This document shows positions 52,001 to 63,800 of a stretch of 64,000 nucleotides of DNA, piece by piece. The first letter of the stretch is position 1, and each line of letters opens with the position of its first letter. A program made the position numbers and the translations under genes. A model generated the notes under the pieces. That model was not told the origin of the DNA. It worked only from the letters and a program-made list of their open reading frames with translations, and did not search any database. The DNA comes from Acanthornis magna. Lineage: Eukaryota > Chordata > Aves > Passeriformes > Acanthizidae. The DNA is taken from positions 16,383,501-16,447,500 of the forward strand of contig JAWUZG010000029.1 of NCBI GenBank assembly GCA_036785705.1. The letters run 5' to 3'.

Positions 52001-54230
52001 TGACCTCCTGCAGCCCTTCCCCTTCTGGTTTCATATTCAGAAACTCATTTCGCATTTTACATTTCTGTCCTGTTTCTTAGATTTCCATTTTCAATCTGGT
52101 AATAGTATCACTTGGTAAAAGACTGGGATTGGGATTGATCTTAATTTAGTAGAATTATCCAGGTAAAGCAAGAATGATCCCTGTGAAATTGGATACCTTG
52201 CCACTGCTTCAGGGTAGTGAAGATAAGGAAAGGAAATGTGCTGATCAGATAGCTTTATACAAGAAACTTGAGTTGAACTTAAGTTTTTTCTTTCATTCAT
52301 TCATTTTTTGTCAAGCTTCTTAGTTACTCAGACTAATAGGACTCAGTGGAGTACATTATTTTCATTTAAATGACAATAGAGGTAAATGCATCCAGCCAGA
52401 AAACCTTTGTTGTTAGCCAGTTAAAAAAACTGCTTTTGTCCTTTTCTCCCTTTCAAAGTTACTTAACTTTAGTGGTATATTGTCAAGAGTACTCTTCTTT
52501 GTGCATTTAAAAGAAATTTCATTCATACGAATGCAAAGCTGCACAAAACCTTCCCACCTTACTAGTGAGCTGCTCCCTTAAGACTGGAGTGAGTGTTCCT
52601 TGCATGGGGAGATGTAATAAAAACAGAACATGGGAAGTCTCTGTTTTCTTTTATTTATCTTGCACTGAAATGCTTGCACCAAGAACATAAGAGTTTTGCT
52701 GCAAAAAATAACTTTTTGAGGCTATTTTTTCCAAATTTGCTTATGCCTTCTATTTGTGGTGATACTTTCAAGTCAAAACCCCTGCTTCAGTTACGGTGGG
52801 AATGTTTCTTCCAGGCTTGAATAAATGGACTGCACTATCATGGTAACCCTTTCTGATAACCACCATGTGATAACAGACACCAGCCCTTGCACTGCACTCC
52901 GCCATCACAAATGGTTTCACCTTTATGAATAATTTCCCACAGATCCTTCTTCATAAAAGACAGGAACTTGATAATGGCACAGGCAAAAGTAAAAGTTAGC
53001 ACTTACACAGATTTGATATTTAATTGCAACTTCTTAACCAAGACAGTGACAACTGATTTCTAGGGTGTTTATTGGACTGGACCCATCATTTTTAGGGCTG
53101 TCTCAGAGCAGTTCTGAAGAGCTCTGAGTCTCCACAAAGGGTTCAATAGCAGCACAGATTATTGCTTTTCGGTATGCTGCTAGATTCTGTAGGTGAGGCT
53201 TTGCCAGCATCGGGCGCACACAGGAGTTGGTATAACAATCTTGTTTCTTAGACGACTTTACCTGCCACCTCTTAGGTGGTGAAACCTCATCACAGGACAA
53301 AGACCAAAGTCAACATGCTGTATTGGCTTGAGGCTATGCAGCCTCACAGGTTTGGGTCTCGCACCCTCCTGGGAACCCCATGAATGTGTTTGCAGGATCT
53401 GGTACCGCCTGTGCCACTGAGGTAGAAAAAGAGGAGCCGTGTAACAACTGTTGTAACAGTTTAACACCAAAACACCTGCTAGCCAAGCACTAGATGGTAA
53501 TTGGTGTCCTGCAGCTCACAAGTGCTTCTGGCTCCTCTCTTTTAGCCCCACCACATGTCTGTGACCTACAAGCCAACTGCCTCATCATCCATATCTACGA
53601 GGTCTTTCCAAACCACAGCCCACTCTTGAGGCTTGATGCAAACCTATGGGACGCAGTGGCAGGGCTACTCAACATCAAGTCAGGGCTTTGTTTCTTTCCT
53701 CACCTATTTTGTGTGTAATGGCTTTGTTTTCTCTGGAGAGGTTTATTTTCCCCAGTGGAACATCCCATCGAGGTCAGTCATTAGAGCCTGGAGGAGTATG
53801 TCAGACCTTGACTCATATCTTGTGCTGTCCTTGTCTCTTATTAAGTTGCTCATTTTAGGAGTTTTTGGAATGGCTTTTTCTTTGTTCAGGCTTCAAAGAT
53901 GTCTCTCTCTTCGTACGTGATCCATGTTGTTTGTTTAATGACAGCCTTTCTGGGAACAAAAAAATTAAGCAGACACTAACCAGAAAAAAAATTGTTTATG
54001 ATTGCAAGGGCTCCTGAATTGACTCTTCAATGTTCCTAGGATTCTGAAACTGGAGGAAAAAAGCTTAGACTTTTCTTTAAGTCTCTTAAAGCATCACTTT
54101 TTCCAGTCCTGTGAAATGGCTTTTCTACCCCTTAACATTTTGGATGAGCTCACAGCTGGTGAATGTTTTATGTTGGCGGCTTACTAAAATACAAATGCAG
54201 AATTTGCTTTCACTCAAATTTACTTCTTTT
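46081..54230. other. Non-coding, no recognisable feature
   Basis: Several 90-120 codon frames overlap in different phases (46292-46645, 46865-47194, 46972-47328), a pattern of chance openness and not of coding. The (CAGA)4 repeat is the only clear structure. Confidence 0.5.
49161..49177. repeat. (CAGA)4 microsatellite
   Basis: Four CAGA units in a G-rich stretch. Confidence 0.92.
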
Positions 54231-54242
54231 CCCCCCCCCCCC
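54231..54242. repeat. C12 homopolymer
   Basis: Twelve C preceded by CTTCTTTT and followed by TCAG, so it also reads as a polypyrimidine tract with a 3' splice site. No convincing exon follows. Confidence 0.93.
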
Positions 54243-56105
54243 TCAGTATTTCCATTTTCCTGGGACAGTTATTATGAGGAACAATTTGGGAGAATGTCAA
54301 AAAGTAGTTAGGAAAAATTATACTGCAATTATTTGTACCAGAAATTCATTTAAGCATTTCTTTACCTCTTCCACCAGCTCAATTTTACACTTCAGAAACC
54401 TGTCCTTCCACTCCTCACCTCTCTTTGTCCTTCCCAGTGCCTTCATGTGGTCTCCTGGGTCTGGAGCTTCTTTCACCTCCTCTATGGTTCTGTTTTTTGA
54501 ATATATTCCCTGCTTGGGTGAAAAGCAATGTGTTTAAGGCCGCTAGACCAAAACTGGGGCATTTAAGGGTTTGGCCTTTTCTCTTTGTTTGGACTTTTTT
54601 TTCTGTGTTGTGTGTGTCTGTGTCAGTGACTTTCTGTTCAGTTCTGAGCACACAGAGGTTGGATGTCTCTGTCCAGTCAGGCTGTCCCATTATCTCCAGT
54701 TGCAGGCCAGTACTTTCCGGTTTGACATTCCTATTCAGTGGCTGTTGGCCAGTCATACTGGTGGGCAACATGGTGCTGCTCAAAACAGGAGCAGGTGTGA
54801 GGAGTCCTGCACAGATTCACCCTTGCTCCACCATAGAGGAGGTTGCCCATGGGGACTTTACATTGAATGTTGCAAAAAGAAAGGCTTTAAAGTGGTTTGG
54901 TGGGGAAGGAATGGGAAATGCCTGTAAAGAAAGTACAGAGCAGTAGGGAGCTGAGGAAGAAGTGAAAACTGCTATATAGGTGAAGTGGTTTAAACAAGAG
55001 CAGGAACACAACAAAGAATGTGTAAATAAGTGGAAAATGCAGGTGTTGTCTGAGGGCATTAGCAAAGCATGCTGGATAGAAAGTTCCTGTAAACAGGACA
55101 GAAGGTGGTGAGCACTTTAGGGGAGGTGTTTGCCATCACCTGGGAGGCAGTGCATTGAGATGGTCTTAGTTGCCAAACTTTATAGCAGCCTTTCTGTAGG
55201 TGCAGCAAGATGAGCAGCCAGAGCCGGAGCTCACAGCAGATAGGGGGAGTGCTTGATGGACCAGGAGGAGGTGGAGAGGAATGGAGAAGTTTATAACTGT
55301 TTGGGCGAGGATGATCAGCTGTAACTCCAGGTCACACCATCTTCCAAATGTGGTGTTGAGCAATCTATTTCTCACTGCTTTCACCTTCAAAGAGAACAGT
55401 AAATATAAAAAGCACAAGTTACTGTTTTTGCGACAGTCTGGAGCGTCTGGTTTGGGTCTGAGGAATTGTAATTATATATGACTGGCGTAGATGCTTCCCT
55501 AATGAGTCTAACAGCTTTAGCACACCAACAGTATTATTATATATGCAAGCAAGAAAGTTAACAACAGGGAATATCCTTGACTGAAGCGACTCAAGTGAGA
55601 AAAAAACTTTTCCAAGTTGTGAAGGAGTGAAATGTCTCTGTGCAGAGGTGCTGTTGGGGAGCTGCAGCTGCCAGGGTATGCAGGAAGGACTGTGGGATGC
55701 CTCCCCTTCTAGCCCCAGTGGCTGCAGCCTGTGCTCAGTGCCTGCATAAAACTTGTGGGGCTTACATCCTGCAATAGAAACTTAAACAGGTTTTGTTTGC
55801 ATGGAAGGAGGGTCTTCCTGGCTCTGGCATACAGCATGGTTTTCAAGAAGAACAAGGGGAAAAAAAAAGAAACAAACCGAAATTAAAACTAATGAAAAGA
55901 GAGAGAAGGACGGAAGGAAGGAAACAACCAGTTTTCAGCTGACAGTGAGCACTCATCCTTGTGTTTTGTTTCCTTCAGGCAGGAACAAGAACTGTCTCTG
56001 TGTTTTTTTCTAGGCCATTCAGGAAGTGTTACAGAGCAATAATAGCCCAGTTATCTAATAGTCAAAGTTTATTTAGGCTTTCACTGCTTCCCCTGCCCAC
56101 TCAAG
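54243..56105. other. Non-coding, holds the longest chance open frame
   Basis: The 173-codon plus-strand frame (54425-54946) is the longest in the window. It is rich in F, L, S, V and C, as T-rich DNA would dictate, with no domain or signal. Frames on both strands overlap it. Confidence 0.5.
55852..55925. repeat. Purine-rich low-complexity tract
   Basis: Mostly A and G over about 70 bases, including an A9 run, GAGAGAGAAGG and GGAAGGAAGG units, with a few interruptions. Confidence 0.8.
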
Positions 56106-56139
56106 CCCTCCCCCTCACCCCCCCAGCTCCTCCCCCCCC
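56106..56139 (-). other. Canonical G-quadruplex motif (minus strand)
   Basis: On the minus strand four G runs of 8, 7, 5 and 3 are separated by loops of 7 (AGGAGCT), 3 (TGA) and 1 (A). This satisfies the standard G3+N1-7 rule. The complementary plus strand could form an i-motif. A stretch with a conserved look begins right after it (56140-56420). In vertebrates such motifs are enriched at regulatory DNA, but formation here is inferred from sequence only. Confidence 0.85.
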
Positions 56140-56420
56140 ATGAAGTTTGCTGGGCTGCTCTAGACTGAGCTCAATTTGACAGCCAGATGGGAGAGGGAAG
56201 CTGTTGCCTGCATGTCTTTTCCATTACACTCACTCATATTTTCATCTGGAAACTTTTTTTCCCCTACAGTCAACAATAACTACAGGGGAGGAAAAAAACC
56301 TATGGCAATAAAGCATCCTGTTTATCTTCTCGTCAGTGCCTCGGGGACTCACCTTCATGAGACCCCCAAAGCATTACATGACTGCTTTAATCCAGCAGCA
56401 CTGATCAGTTGGTACAACAC
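56140..56420. promoter_or_regulatory. Conserved-element-like stretch beside the G-quadruplex motif
   Basis: Follows the C-rich tract directly. Includes GAGCTCAATTTGACAGCC, a polypyrimidine-AG (TTTTTTTCCCCTACAG), GGCAATAAAGC and CpG-bearing CTTCTCGTCAGTGCCTCGG. The combination of structure motif and complex sequence suggests a regulatory element, unverified. Confidence 0.2.
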
Positions 56421-56947
56421 TGATTGAAAAAGAAGTCTTCACTGTTAGGGCTGCCCAGAAGTTACAGACATTAAATGATTATTGTACGTTTGTATATTTC
56501 ATAACAGGAGACTCTGTTAAGAGCATTCCTTTATTAATCATTGCAAAACCCCTTTTCCTTCCTTTCCTCTGCTTTGAAACATGCTGGAAATATTGTGATA
56601 AATTTAGATTAGACAGTGGATGATAAGCCCCAAAGAGTGTTTTAGTTGGTGTGTTTGCTTAGAAGTTGTCATTCAAATGTTTCTGATGCTCAGAAGGAGT
56701 AGTACATTGGGAAAATAGCTGGTGTGAACTGTGCCATAAAGTAATGTATGCAGTGACACTGCAGTGAGGGGAAAAAGCAAACAATCAATTATTTTGGCAA
56801 CTTCTCTTCTGCCTCTGCATACTGAGCTGACAGGATGCATGGATCTGCGACAGCAAAGGCCAGGTCAGAAGTAATTCCAAGCTGGTTAGCGCCAGCCCTT
56901 CCTTTTTCCAAGGATACTGTATGCAGTATCTTATACAACACTGAGAA

Positions 56948-57087
56948 GACCCTCAGTTGGCTGAAGCGTGGTGCTAATAATGCCAGAGTTGAGGTTCAAC
57001 CCCTGTGCAGGCTGGGCCATTCACTTAGGAGTTGGGCTTGATGATCTTTGTGGGTCCTTTCCAGCTCGGAATATTCTGTGATTCTCT
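56948..57087 (+). mobile_element. tRNA-Ile-derived SINE with CR1-type tail (TguSINE1-like)
   Basis: The plus strand shows CTCAGTTGGCTGAAGCG, then GTGCTAATAATGCC, which keeps the CTAATAA anticodon loop of tRNA-Ile(AAU), then a B-box-like GAGGTTCAACCCC. The tail carries GGGCTTGATGATCTTTGTGG and TCCTTTCCAGCTCGGAATAT and ends in ATTCTGTGATTCT, typical of avian CR1 3' ends. The same architecture occurs in opposite orientation at 25655-25797, so these are two independent insertions of one family. The first few bases of the tRNA head are missing or mutated. It is non-coding. Confidence 0.87.
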
Positions 57088-57693
57088 AGGTTTCTTTATC
57101 AGGAGTGGGACTTAAAATCTGATGTCCCTAATCTGATTTTGATCTTTTTGTCATCATTCTTTTGACATCTTAGCATGCTGAGAATTTGGGCCTTGGCTGG
57201 CAGATGATGGTCAGATGCTCAGACCAAGTTTATTCCCTCGTTTTCAGACCATGAGCTTCTAAAACACATGTATAGTTAATCACATCAAATGCAGAAAATT
57301 TCAGTGCAATTTCTAAGTGAATTGCCAGGTTTTTTAAACTTTAAAAATAAAATCCAAGGGTGTTATTTTGTTAATGTAATGCTACATTATAGAGCAAATT
57401 ATAGTACAGTGGGACACCTATGAGCATCTGACATTTACAGTAAAGTCAAGTAAGTGCATTATAGCGTGAGTTACCCCTGTTATTACCACATCATTTGCCA
57501 CTTGAAAGAAATCTTCCCTTATTTGATATATGTGAAAGAAAAAATCCAGTCCACTCCTTTGTGCTAAATCAGAGTCTTTGCAGAGCTGCACAGTTTCAAC
57601 TCTTCTGACGTGCAAAGTTTATTGATGTATTTGGTTTATCCTGTGAGAGAACTATATAGGAAGTAAAATATTATTTTCTTTTTCTTTCTGTAG

Positions 57694-57793
57694 AGTCATT
57701 GAACTGTACGGAGATTTAGATTGTATTTCTGAGCTCCAAAATTTAAAAAAAGCATGGGATTGTAGCATTTATTTTGCAGTGTTTCTAATGCAA
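57694..57793 (+). other. Candidate internal exon, unrecognised product
   Basis: A strong polypyrimidine acceptor (TTTTCTTTTTCTTTCTGTAG) precedes 100 bases ending at CAA|GTAGTA. One frame is open and reads VIELYGDLDCISELQNLKKA. It would start in phase 2 and end in phase 0. That does not join the next candidate (59806) without another exon between them. No domain recognised. Confidence 0.13.
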
Positions 57794-58679
57794 GTAGTAC
57801 CCTGTGACATTACTCAAGCCAAAGAACTAGTCGCGTACTAAAAAAATCCAATATGCACAGATTTATCCTTTATGCGTTTGCTTCTCCACAGTTTTTGGTG
57901 AGTATTGTTAGGGTCAAGATAATCAACTGCAAAGTTGCACCAGGGATTTTTCTCCTGGGTTACTATGTCCTGGCCCCAAAGTGGGACTGCTGTGTCCAAA
58001 CAAGCAGGCCAGTTGAGGTCTCATGGTGGGCACGCTCCCAGCTAAGGGCAGTGCTGGTGCAAGGCTGCTGTAGGCTGCCCTAGTGATGGCCAGCTGTGCT
58101 GCCTGCCACCAGCCTGCTTGTGCTCATGCATGCTCACTGGCTTCCACTCATGTGTGCTAGGTTTAACCTCATCCCAGTGCTGCTGGCTGGCCTGCTGTGT
58201 GTGCACAGGTAGGGACTTGTGGGCTCTTCCATGTTTGCCCTGGCTGGGTTTGGAGCATGAATGCATATCCTCTGTAAAAGCAAGTATATCTATTTGATCC
58301 AGACTGTGTGGATAATGCATATTCTGCACACAAAGCACACAGCTCCCAAGGGATCTCAAGGCCATTTGTAAACTTGTGCATCTGCAGTTGATAGCTGCAA
58401 GCAGAAATGGCATTTGATGTGACTGCCCCACCTACACCCTGCCCACTTAATTCCTGATGGGACCTGCAGCTCCCATTCCTGATCCCTGAGCCACCACCAC
58501 CAGCTGCTCTCACTTCTTGGTCCTGCCATCCCCGTGGGGTTTGCACTGCTCTTGTTCCCAGCGCTGCAGCCAGGAGCCCCTAGTTACTGTTCCATTCCAG
58601 TAGCAAACTGGGGGCTTGAGGGGGGGTGTTATAGTCAGTGCAAGGGAAGATGGAAAAGCTCCTCCTCTCCTTAATCTGC

Positions 58680-58880
58680 TATTCAGTATATATCAATGGG
58701 TTATTATTTATATTATAGAGTATTATTTATTTATAGAAAAGCTGCTTCAGAAGTTTGCCAGTTTAGCCTAATTATCCCCTTCTGTGGGTGCTGTTGCATT
58801 AGGTCTTTAATGTGCTAATGGGAGAGCGTGAAAGCTATTACCAATAATAATTGGTTGGGAATTCTGAAGCAGATCTTCTG
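58680..58880. promoter_or_regulatory. Conserved-element-like stretch, homeodomain-site rich
   Basis: Contains CCTAATTATCCCC, GTTGCATTAGG, CTTTAATGTGCTAATGGG and CAATAATAATTGG within about 120 bases. The density of TAAT cores is well above the flanks. Confidence 0.22.
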
Positions 58881-59805
58881 GACATTATGAAGCACAGTGA
58901 TTGGGGGGATATCTTAGCATCTCTTTGGGATAACCTGTGGCTATGGTTGACATTCAAATATAAAGTAGGTAATCCAGCCAACCTGTAGGTGAGCCACTAG
59001 AAAAACGGTTGTACATAAGACAAATCACAGGATCTATTTCTTGTCAAGAGCTTTATGCTGATTATTCTTAAAGACACTAAGTTATTCATACTAGGGCAAA
59101 CGGACAGGAGAAAATACATGACCTTTAAACCCCGATTTACATTCATGTTGTACCACAGGTTTGTGTTCTTCAAAACTGGGTGCAGGGTGAGCAGCTGGAC
59201 ATTTTGGCCTGTAAAGCCCTTGCAATTATGTGGGTGCACACATGTCCTCCTGTGTCAACCATCCAAGTCTGCAAAACTCTGCTAGACAAAGAGCATTTAT
59301 TTCTTGTGTTTTGTTTTTTTAAAACAAAGCACCCAAATAAAGCTATTGACTGCTGCTGTAGTTCAACACTCTAATTAGATTAGTATTTCCTTAAAATGTT
59401 TTGAAGGGGCTTTATGAGAGACAGACAAACAAGGGGTGAATGGGTGTTGCAAGTGGGTGTGGAGTGGGCTTATGGCCAGGAAGAAGCTTGTGCTGTGTCT
59501 TGTGGGATCTTCTGAGCTGTGGACATGACAGAGGAGAGGGGCTGGGCAGCATCACTCCCCGGGTGGCCTGCCTGTCCCTCACTGCATTGCTGTGCCCAAA
59601 ACCCGAGTGAGTTGCTGAGAGGAGACTCCATCCATTTTAAAACAGTTTTAATGATCACAAAAACATATGTGTAAGCTATCTGTTGATTAAACTCTTAGTC
59701 TGAGTGTTTTAGAGGCTAGGGTGAATGCGAGAGCTTGCAGAAAAAGCCTGCTTGGATTTGCTGGACGTGAAAAACAGGGTCCTTGAACCTCTTCTTTCTC
59801 CTTTA

Positions 59806-59858
59806 TAGCTCCAAAACCATCTGAAGCACCAGTAATAGAACCACTACAAGCACAATTA
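59806..59858 (+). other. Candidate 53-bp exon, proline-rich
   Basis: One of the best acceptors in the window (CTTCTTTCTCCTTTATAG) precedes 53 bases and a donor-like CCA|GTACGT. Two frames close at once. The third reads PKPSEAPVIEPLQAQLP, a composition typical of linker segments in large proteins. Read without splicing it stops six codons later. It would receive one base from the previous exon and end in phase 0. Confidence 0.16.
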
Positions 59859-60893
59859 CCAGTACGTTACTCTTAGAGCTGGTCTTGGCTTTTCTTAAGT
59901 GCATCCAGTTGCTGTAGTGAATACTCCTGTGTTCACAAGTCATGCCTTAGGACTCTTAATAGGTGTCTTCTCTATATACCCAAGGAGAATAAGGTGAGAG
60001 GCGTATTTTAGCAACCAAATACAAACCCTGTCATTTCATAAGTATGTTTCTCAAGTTAATGAGAGAACATGCTGTCCGCAGCACTCCCAGAGATGCCGCA
60101 CACTGAACAGCTTTCCACACTGCAAGAGAAAAACATAATTCCTGAGGCAGAGTCCCAGGGGATAATGTCTGGTGATTACATTCATTCACTGGAACTTCTG
60201 TTTCTGTGCAGATGGCAGTTGCCATTGATGGAAAAAATATATCGGTATGGTATCAAACTGCACACCCACTTAGGACATAACTCATCCCATGTATTATACA
60301 AGAATACTGTTAAGTTTTAGATGTCTCCTGGAAATGACAGGCTTTAGACTTCAGGGAAGGTTTGGATTAATTTTGCTGAACCAGATGTAATGATGAAATT
60401 ATAGAAAATTCAAATGTTTTTTTCACTGTGGTCAGGTTATATTAATGACAGCCATCTGCCAAGCATGAATTCTCAGCTCATTGTTTAGAGAACATAATTA
60501 AATTTTTCAAATTAATAAAGGTTTCAAATTTAAGTAGCACTGAGGTGCATGCAAGAAGTTCTATTGCCAGGTAAAAAACCCTGTGACATAACCAGTTCAG
60601 TACTGTACACTGTATCAAACTGCAAAAGAAAGACATCCAGCACAATATGAACAAGGTGTGTTAGATTAAATATGTGCTGCTGCTCTTTGAATGCTTGTCC
60701 TGGGCATTTGTTTCATAGCTGATAAAGTTGTAAGAGCATTAAAAAATGTTTTACTTAGTTTATCTGCTCAGAGCATTTAAAAATCCCCTAAAACTAAAAT
60801 TTTCATGGATATGTTATGTGGATTTAACTCATCATATAGAAAGCCTATATTATCTATTGTTTGCCTAATACAAATAAACCCACTTTATTTACA

Positions 60894-60944
60894 GAGTGGA
60901 TTGGATGACATTTGCCAGCAGAGAGCCCTTTCTGATGACCTGGG
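60894..60944 (+). other. Candidate exon, unrecognised
   Basis: The acceptor CCACTTTATTTACAG leads into a frame reading SGLDDICQQRALSDDL. A possible donor, CTGG|GTGTCA, would leave a 66-base intron before the next acceptor at 61010, very short even for a bird. The phases agree with the flanking candidates, but the donor is weak. Confidence 0.1.
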
Positions 60945-61010
60945 TGTCATTCCACTTGCCAAACGAGTGTTTTATTTTCATTTCATGGTCATTTGAATCT
61001 TTTCTTACAG

Positions 61011-61192
61011 CAATTGCATCTAAGCCGCAGTCCAAGAATGCAAGACTTGTAAAATACAGAGCAGAAAATGGTCCTGTGCTTAAACAAACTGATGGGAATT
61101 TAGTTGTTGAGTCTAATCTTGTCCTTGGTTTAAGTAAAAAGGAGATAAACCTGCAAAGTAAGGGCACAAATGGACACTTAAAAGTTTCTTAG
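61011..61192 (+). other. Candidate terminal coding exon ending in a stop
   Basis: The acceptor TTGAATCTTTTCTTACAG precedes 182 bases open in a single frame to TAG at 61190-61192. It would start with two bases completing a codon. About 59 residues follow, including SKPQSKNARLVKYRAENG and a C-terminus KGTNGHLKVS. The composition is charged and soluble, like a protein tail. The other two frames close early. The stop sits directly before a GTGATA that could be a donor. I know no matching protein. This is the best coding candidate in the window, still weak. Confidence 0.22.
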
Positions 61193-63539
61193 GTGATAAA
61201 CACTCTTTACTTTCTATAATTTCAAAGGGAGCTCTGAGGCCAGAGCTTACAAATATTATCATCTATACTTCATTTCATTAACTTACTTATGGGCAGCGGA
61301 CTGTTTAATCTTCCAAGTCAAGTGAATAAGAGCTTTCACAGCTGCAAAGCAGAACATGAATTGCTAAAATAGTCCCTAAAATTTCTTCAACAAAATTCCC
61401 TTTTCTTTCTGTAACTTGCATCTCTTTCTCATCCATCAGCCAATTACAAGTTTCACCAAATTGTTTGGATATTGAGGGGTTTTTCTTCACATTTTTAACA
61501 AAAGAACTGGTTTGTATTTTTAAATAAGTCCTGAGATCAGTTGCTGTAATTCGTTCTGAGTCTACTTTGACTGTGTGTGTATACCGCCAGCATAACACAA
61601 ATTGTAACCCTTATGATTATGCAATTACCTGAAGAGTAGTATTTTTAAATACTAGTGTGCTCTTTGTTTCATTCAATTGCCATCACATGCCATAGTTGCA
61701 TTTCTTTTCTTAAAGTGTTTGCTATCATGTGCCTCATTACATTACCAAGTGTAATGTACTTTGCCATGTGCCTCACAAAAATACCTGTTTATAAAAATCC
61801 CACTGCAAGTGCAAGTTGCAAGTGCAACACTTCAATGACTATCACTAGAATGCTGCATTTTGGATGATTTTTCTGATTTAATGTGTTATTTATTGTTCAA
61901 CGCATTCTTTCCTTGGTTTTGCTGGTACCAAGTACAAGAGAAGTGACTAAAAGCATGATGTTATCCCCTGTCACACAATAAACCCCCCACCGACCAAAAG
62001 TTCCTGGAGAGAAGGATAGATGAACAGACTAGCAAAATGCACGGCACATGCCAGTCATCAGCGTATTCTTCTCATGCTCCTACAAAACAAGGCTTTTGTC
62101 TTAGTGGGGTTTCTCCTTCACAGTTATTAATGAGATTAACATTTTTTCTTTAATTAAAATTCCACCGATTTACTTGGGGATCTGGTACTGCAGTGCTGCT
62201 GAAGTGCATGAATGGGCTCCTGCCTAATGCCCCAGGGTCTGACGGAGCCCATCAGCAGAGGCAGCAGCAGGAGAGCATCCAACGGCATATGTACATCTCA
62301 GCACTCAAGGCACATTCGAGGGTAACTGAGGGAGAATTCCCACCCAGGTATCCAGCATGCTGACAGCTCCTGACTTTGTGTCTCTTCTCCTACCCCGGCA
62401 CTGGCCTAAAGTATCAAACGGTCAGGGACAACACTGGGCCCTTCCAGCCCCTGAAGGAGTCAATAAGGAATAACACCTTCTGTCTCCCTCACGCTGGGCT
62501 GTGCAGCTGGAGTGACTTTGAAGCCAGGGGTTTATTTTCTTTTGTTTCAACTTAGTCTGTCTGTAAAAGGGCTGGAATTCTAGAAAAGTGAAATGCATCT
62601 CATTAAGTGTGAGATTAAAACTGGTTTTGAAAACATTAAAAGAAGCTTTTGGTGTCTGATCTTTATTAAAAACATTTTGGCCAAGCCCATGTTTTATTAA
62701 AAACAATTAAATTAGTGTGTTCAGTATCTTGGAATTAAATGCATGCTTTTCATTTGAGAAGCTGTATGCATTTGCCTCCAGAAGTTCCATTTCCATATTC
62801 ATGCAGAAAAAGAAGCATCAGGGAAAGAGCTCCTTCACTTTATAGAGTGATACCCTTAGGTAAGGCTCACCAGATGCACAGTTGTAGGGGAAGTAACAGA
62901 GACAGAAAGTGTTAGTCTGACAGCCATCCAAATAGGGTGTTTAGGTTTTTCTTTTCATAAAAATGGAAATATTTTTCCTTTTCACTGCCTTGAACAGGTA
63001 TTTCTGCTGCTATAATTCTTTCTTACAAGGTATGGAGAATTTGTTGTTCGTGTGGTTTGGGTTTATTACCTGTAAACCAGCAGCAGAAAATGGATACATA
63101 CATCATAGACTCTTTCAGGCTACAAGTGTCTCTTATCCTCCAAAATAATATAGACCATTTAACTGCATCCATTTACTTCTGAAAGTGTTACTTCTTGGGC
63201 TTTATCTTTCCCTTCTCAGTGCTGCTTTTGAGCACCAAGTACTCTTTGAGTGATAGAATTAAAGGAGCTTCTTCTCTGTTGATGTTTCCTGTGTCTCCTG
63301 GCTATGGTGCCTCATCATGGTAACCCCAGTTGCCCTCCTTGTTGGGTTCTCATGACCTCCTTTTCCACCACTTCTGGCCTCCCCTTCCATGACCTCACAG
63401 CTGGGTAGGAGTTGCTTTGTTCAACTTGCCCAGTGGTGGAGGAATCGAAGAGCTAACTTTATGCTGGTGCCCAGGGAGAGAGAGGTTAAAGTTTGGACCC
63501 AAACAACACCAAGGTCAATGGAAATTTTTTCTGTTCTGG
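61193..63539. other. Non-coding; would be 3' UTR if the 61011 exon is real
   Basis: AT-rich, with AATAAA words (for example in CACACAATAAACC near 61980) that could serve as poly(A) signals if the exon at 61011-61192 is terminal. No repeat element recognised. Confidence 0.4.
61804..61827. repeat. GCAAGT-type short tandem repeat
   Basis: TGCAAGTGCAAG followed by TTGCAAGTGCAA: four GCAAG(T) units in 24 bases. CEBP/Oct-like half sites are embedded, but this may be chance. Confidence 0.75.
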
Positions 63540-63800
63540 CCCCCTAGAGCCTTTGTTTGCTAATTAAGGGGCCTGGGGGAGAATTGAAAGACTGTCATGT
63601 GAAGCTGTGCTTTTTTTAGAGCCCATATCTTTTATACGTTTTGTTATTGCAACAATAGAAGTTATATATGAGGTCACATGCAGCCAGGCCTGCACTCGTG
63701 TTTGATCTGCGTGAGTGACTTTGAGTGGAGACTGATTTCTTTATTGTCTTCATTACTTTTTTACTTCGTATGGGTGAGATAGAGGCAAGTAAATAAAAGC
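63540..63800. promoter_or_regulatory. Conserved-element-like stretch
   Basis: Includes GTTTGCTAATTAAGG, TTGTTATTGCAACAATAG (an imperfect palindrome, ATTGCAA core) and GAGGTCACATGC (nuclear-receptor half site plus E-box-like). Repeat-free. Judgement from motifs only. Confidence 0.18.

Noticed and set aside
54218..54310. Exon after the C12-TCAG acceptor-like site
   Set aside because: The polypyrimidine is a homopolymer and no good donor closes the downstream open stretch.
54425..54946. 173-codon plus-strand frame, the longest in the window
   Set aside because: Composition follows T-rich DNA, there is no domain, and other frames on both strands overlap it. This length is not surprising in 64 kb.
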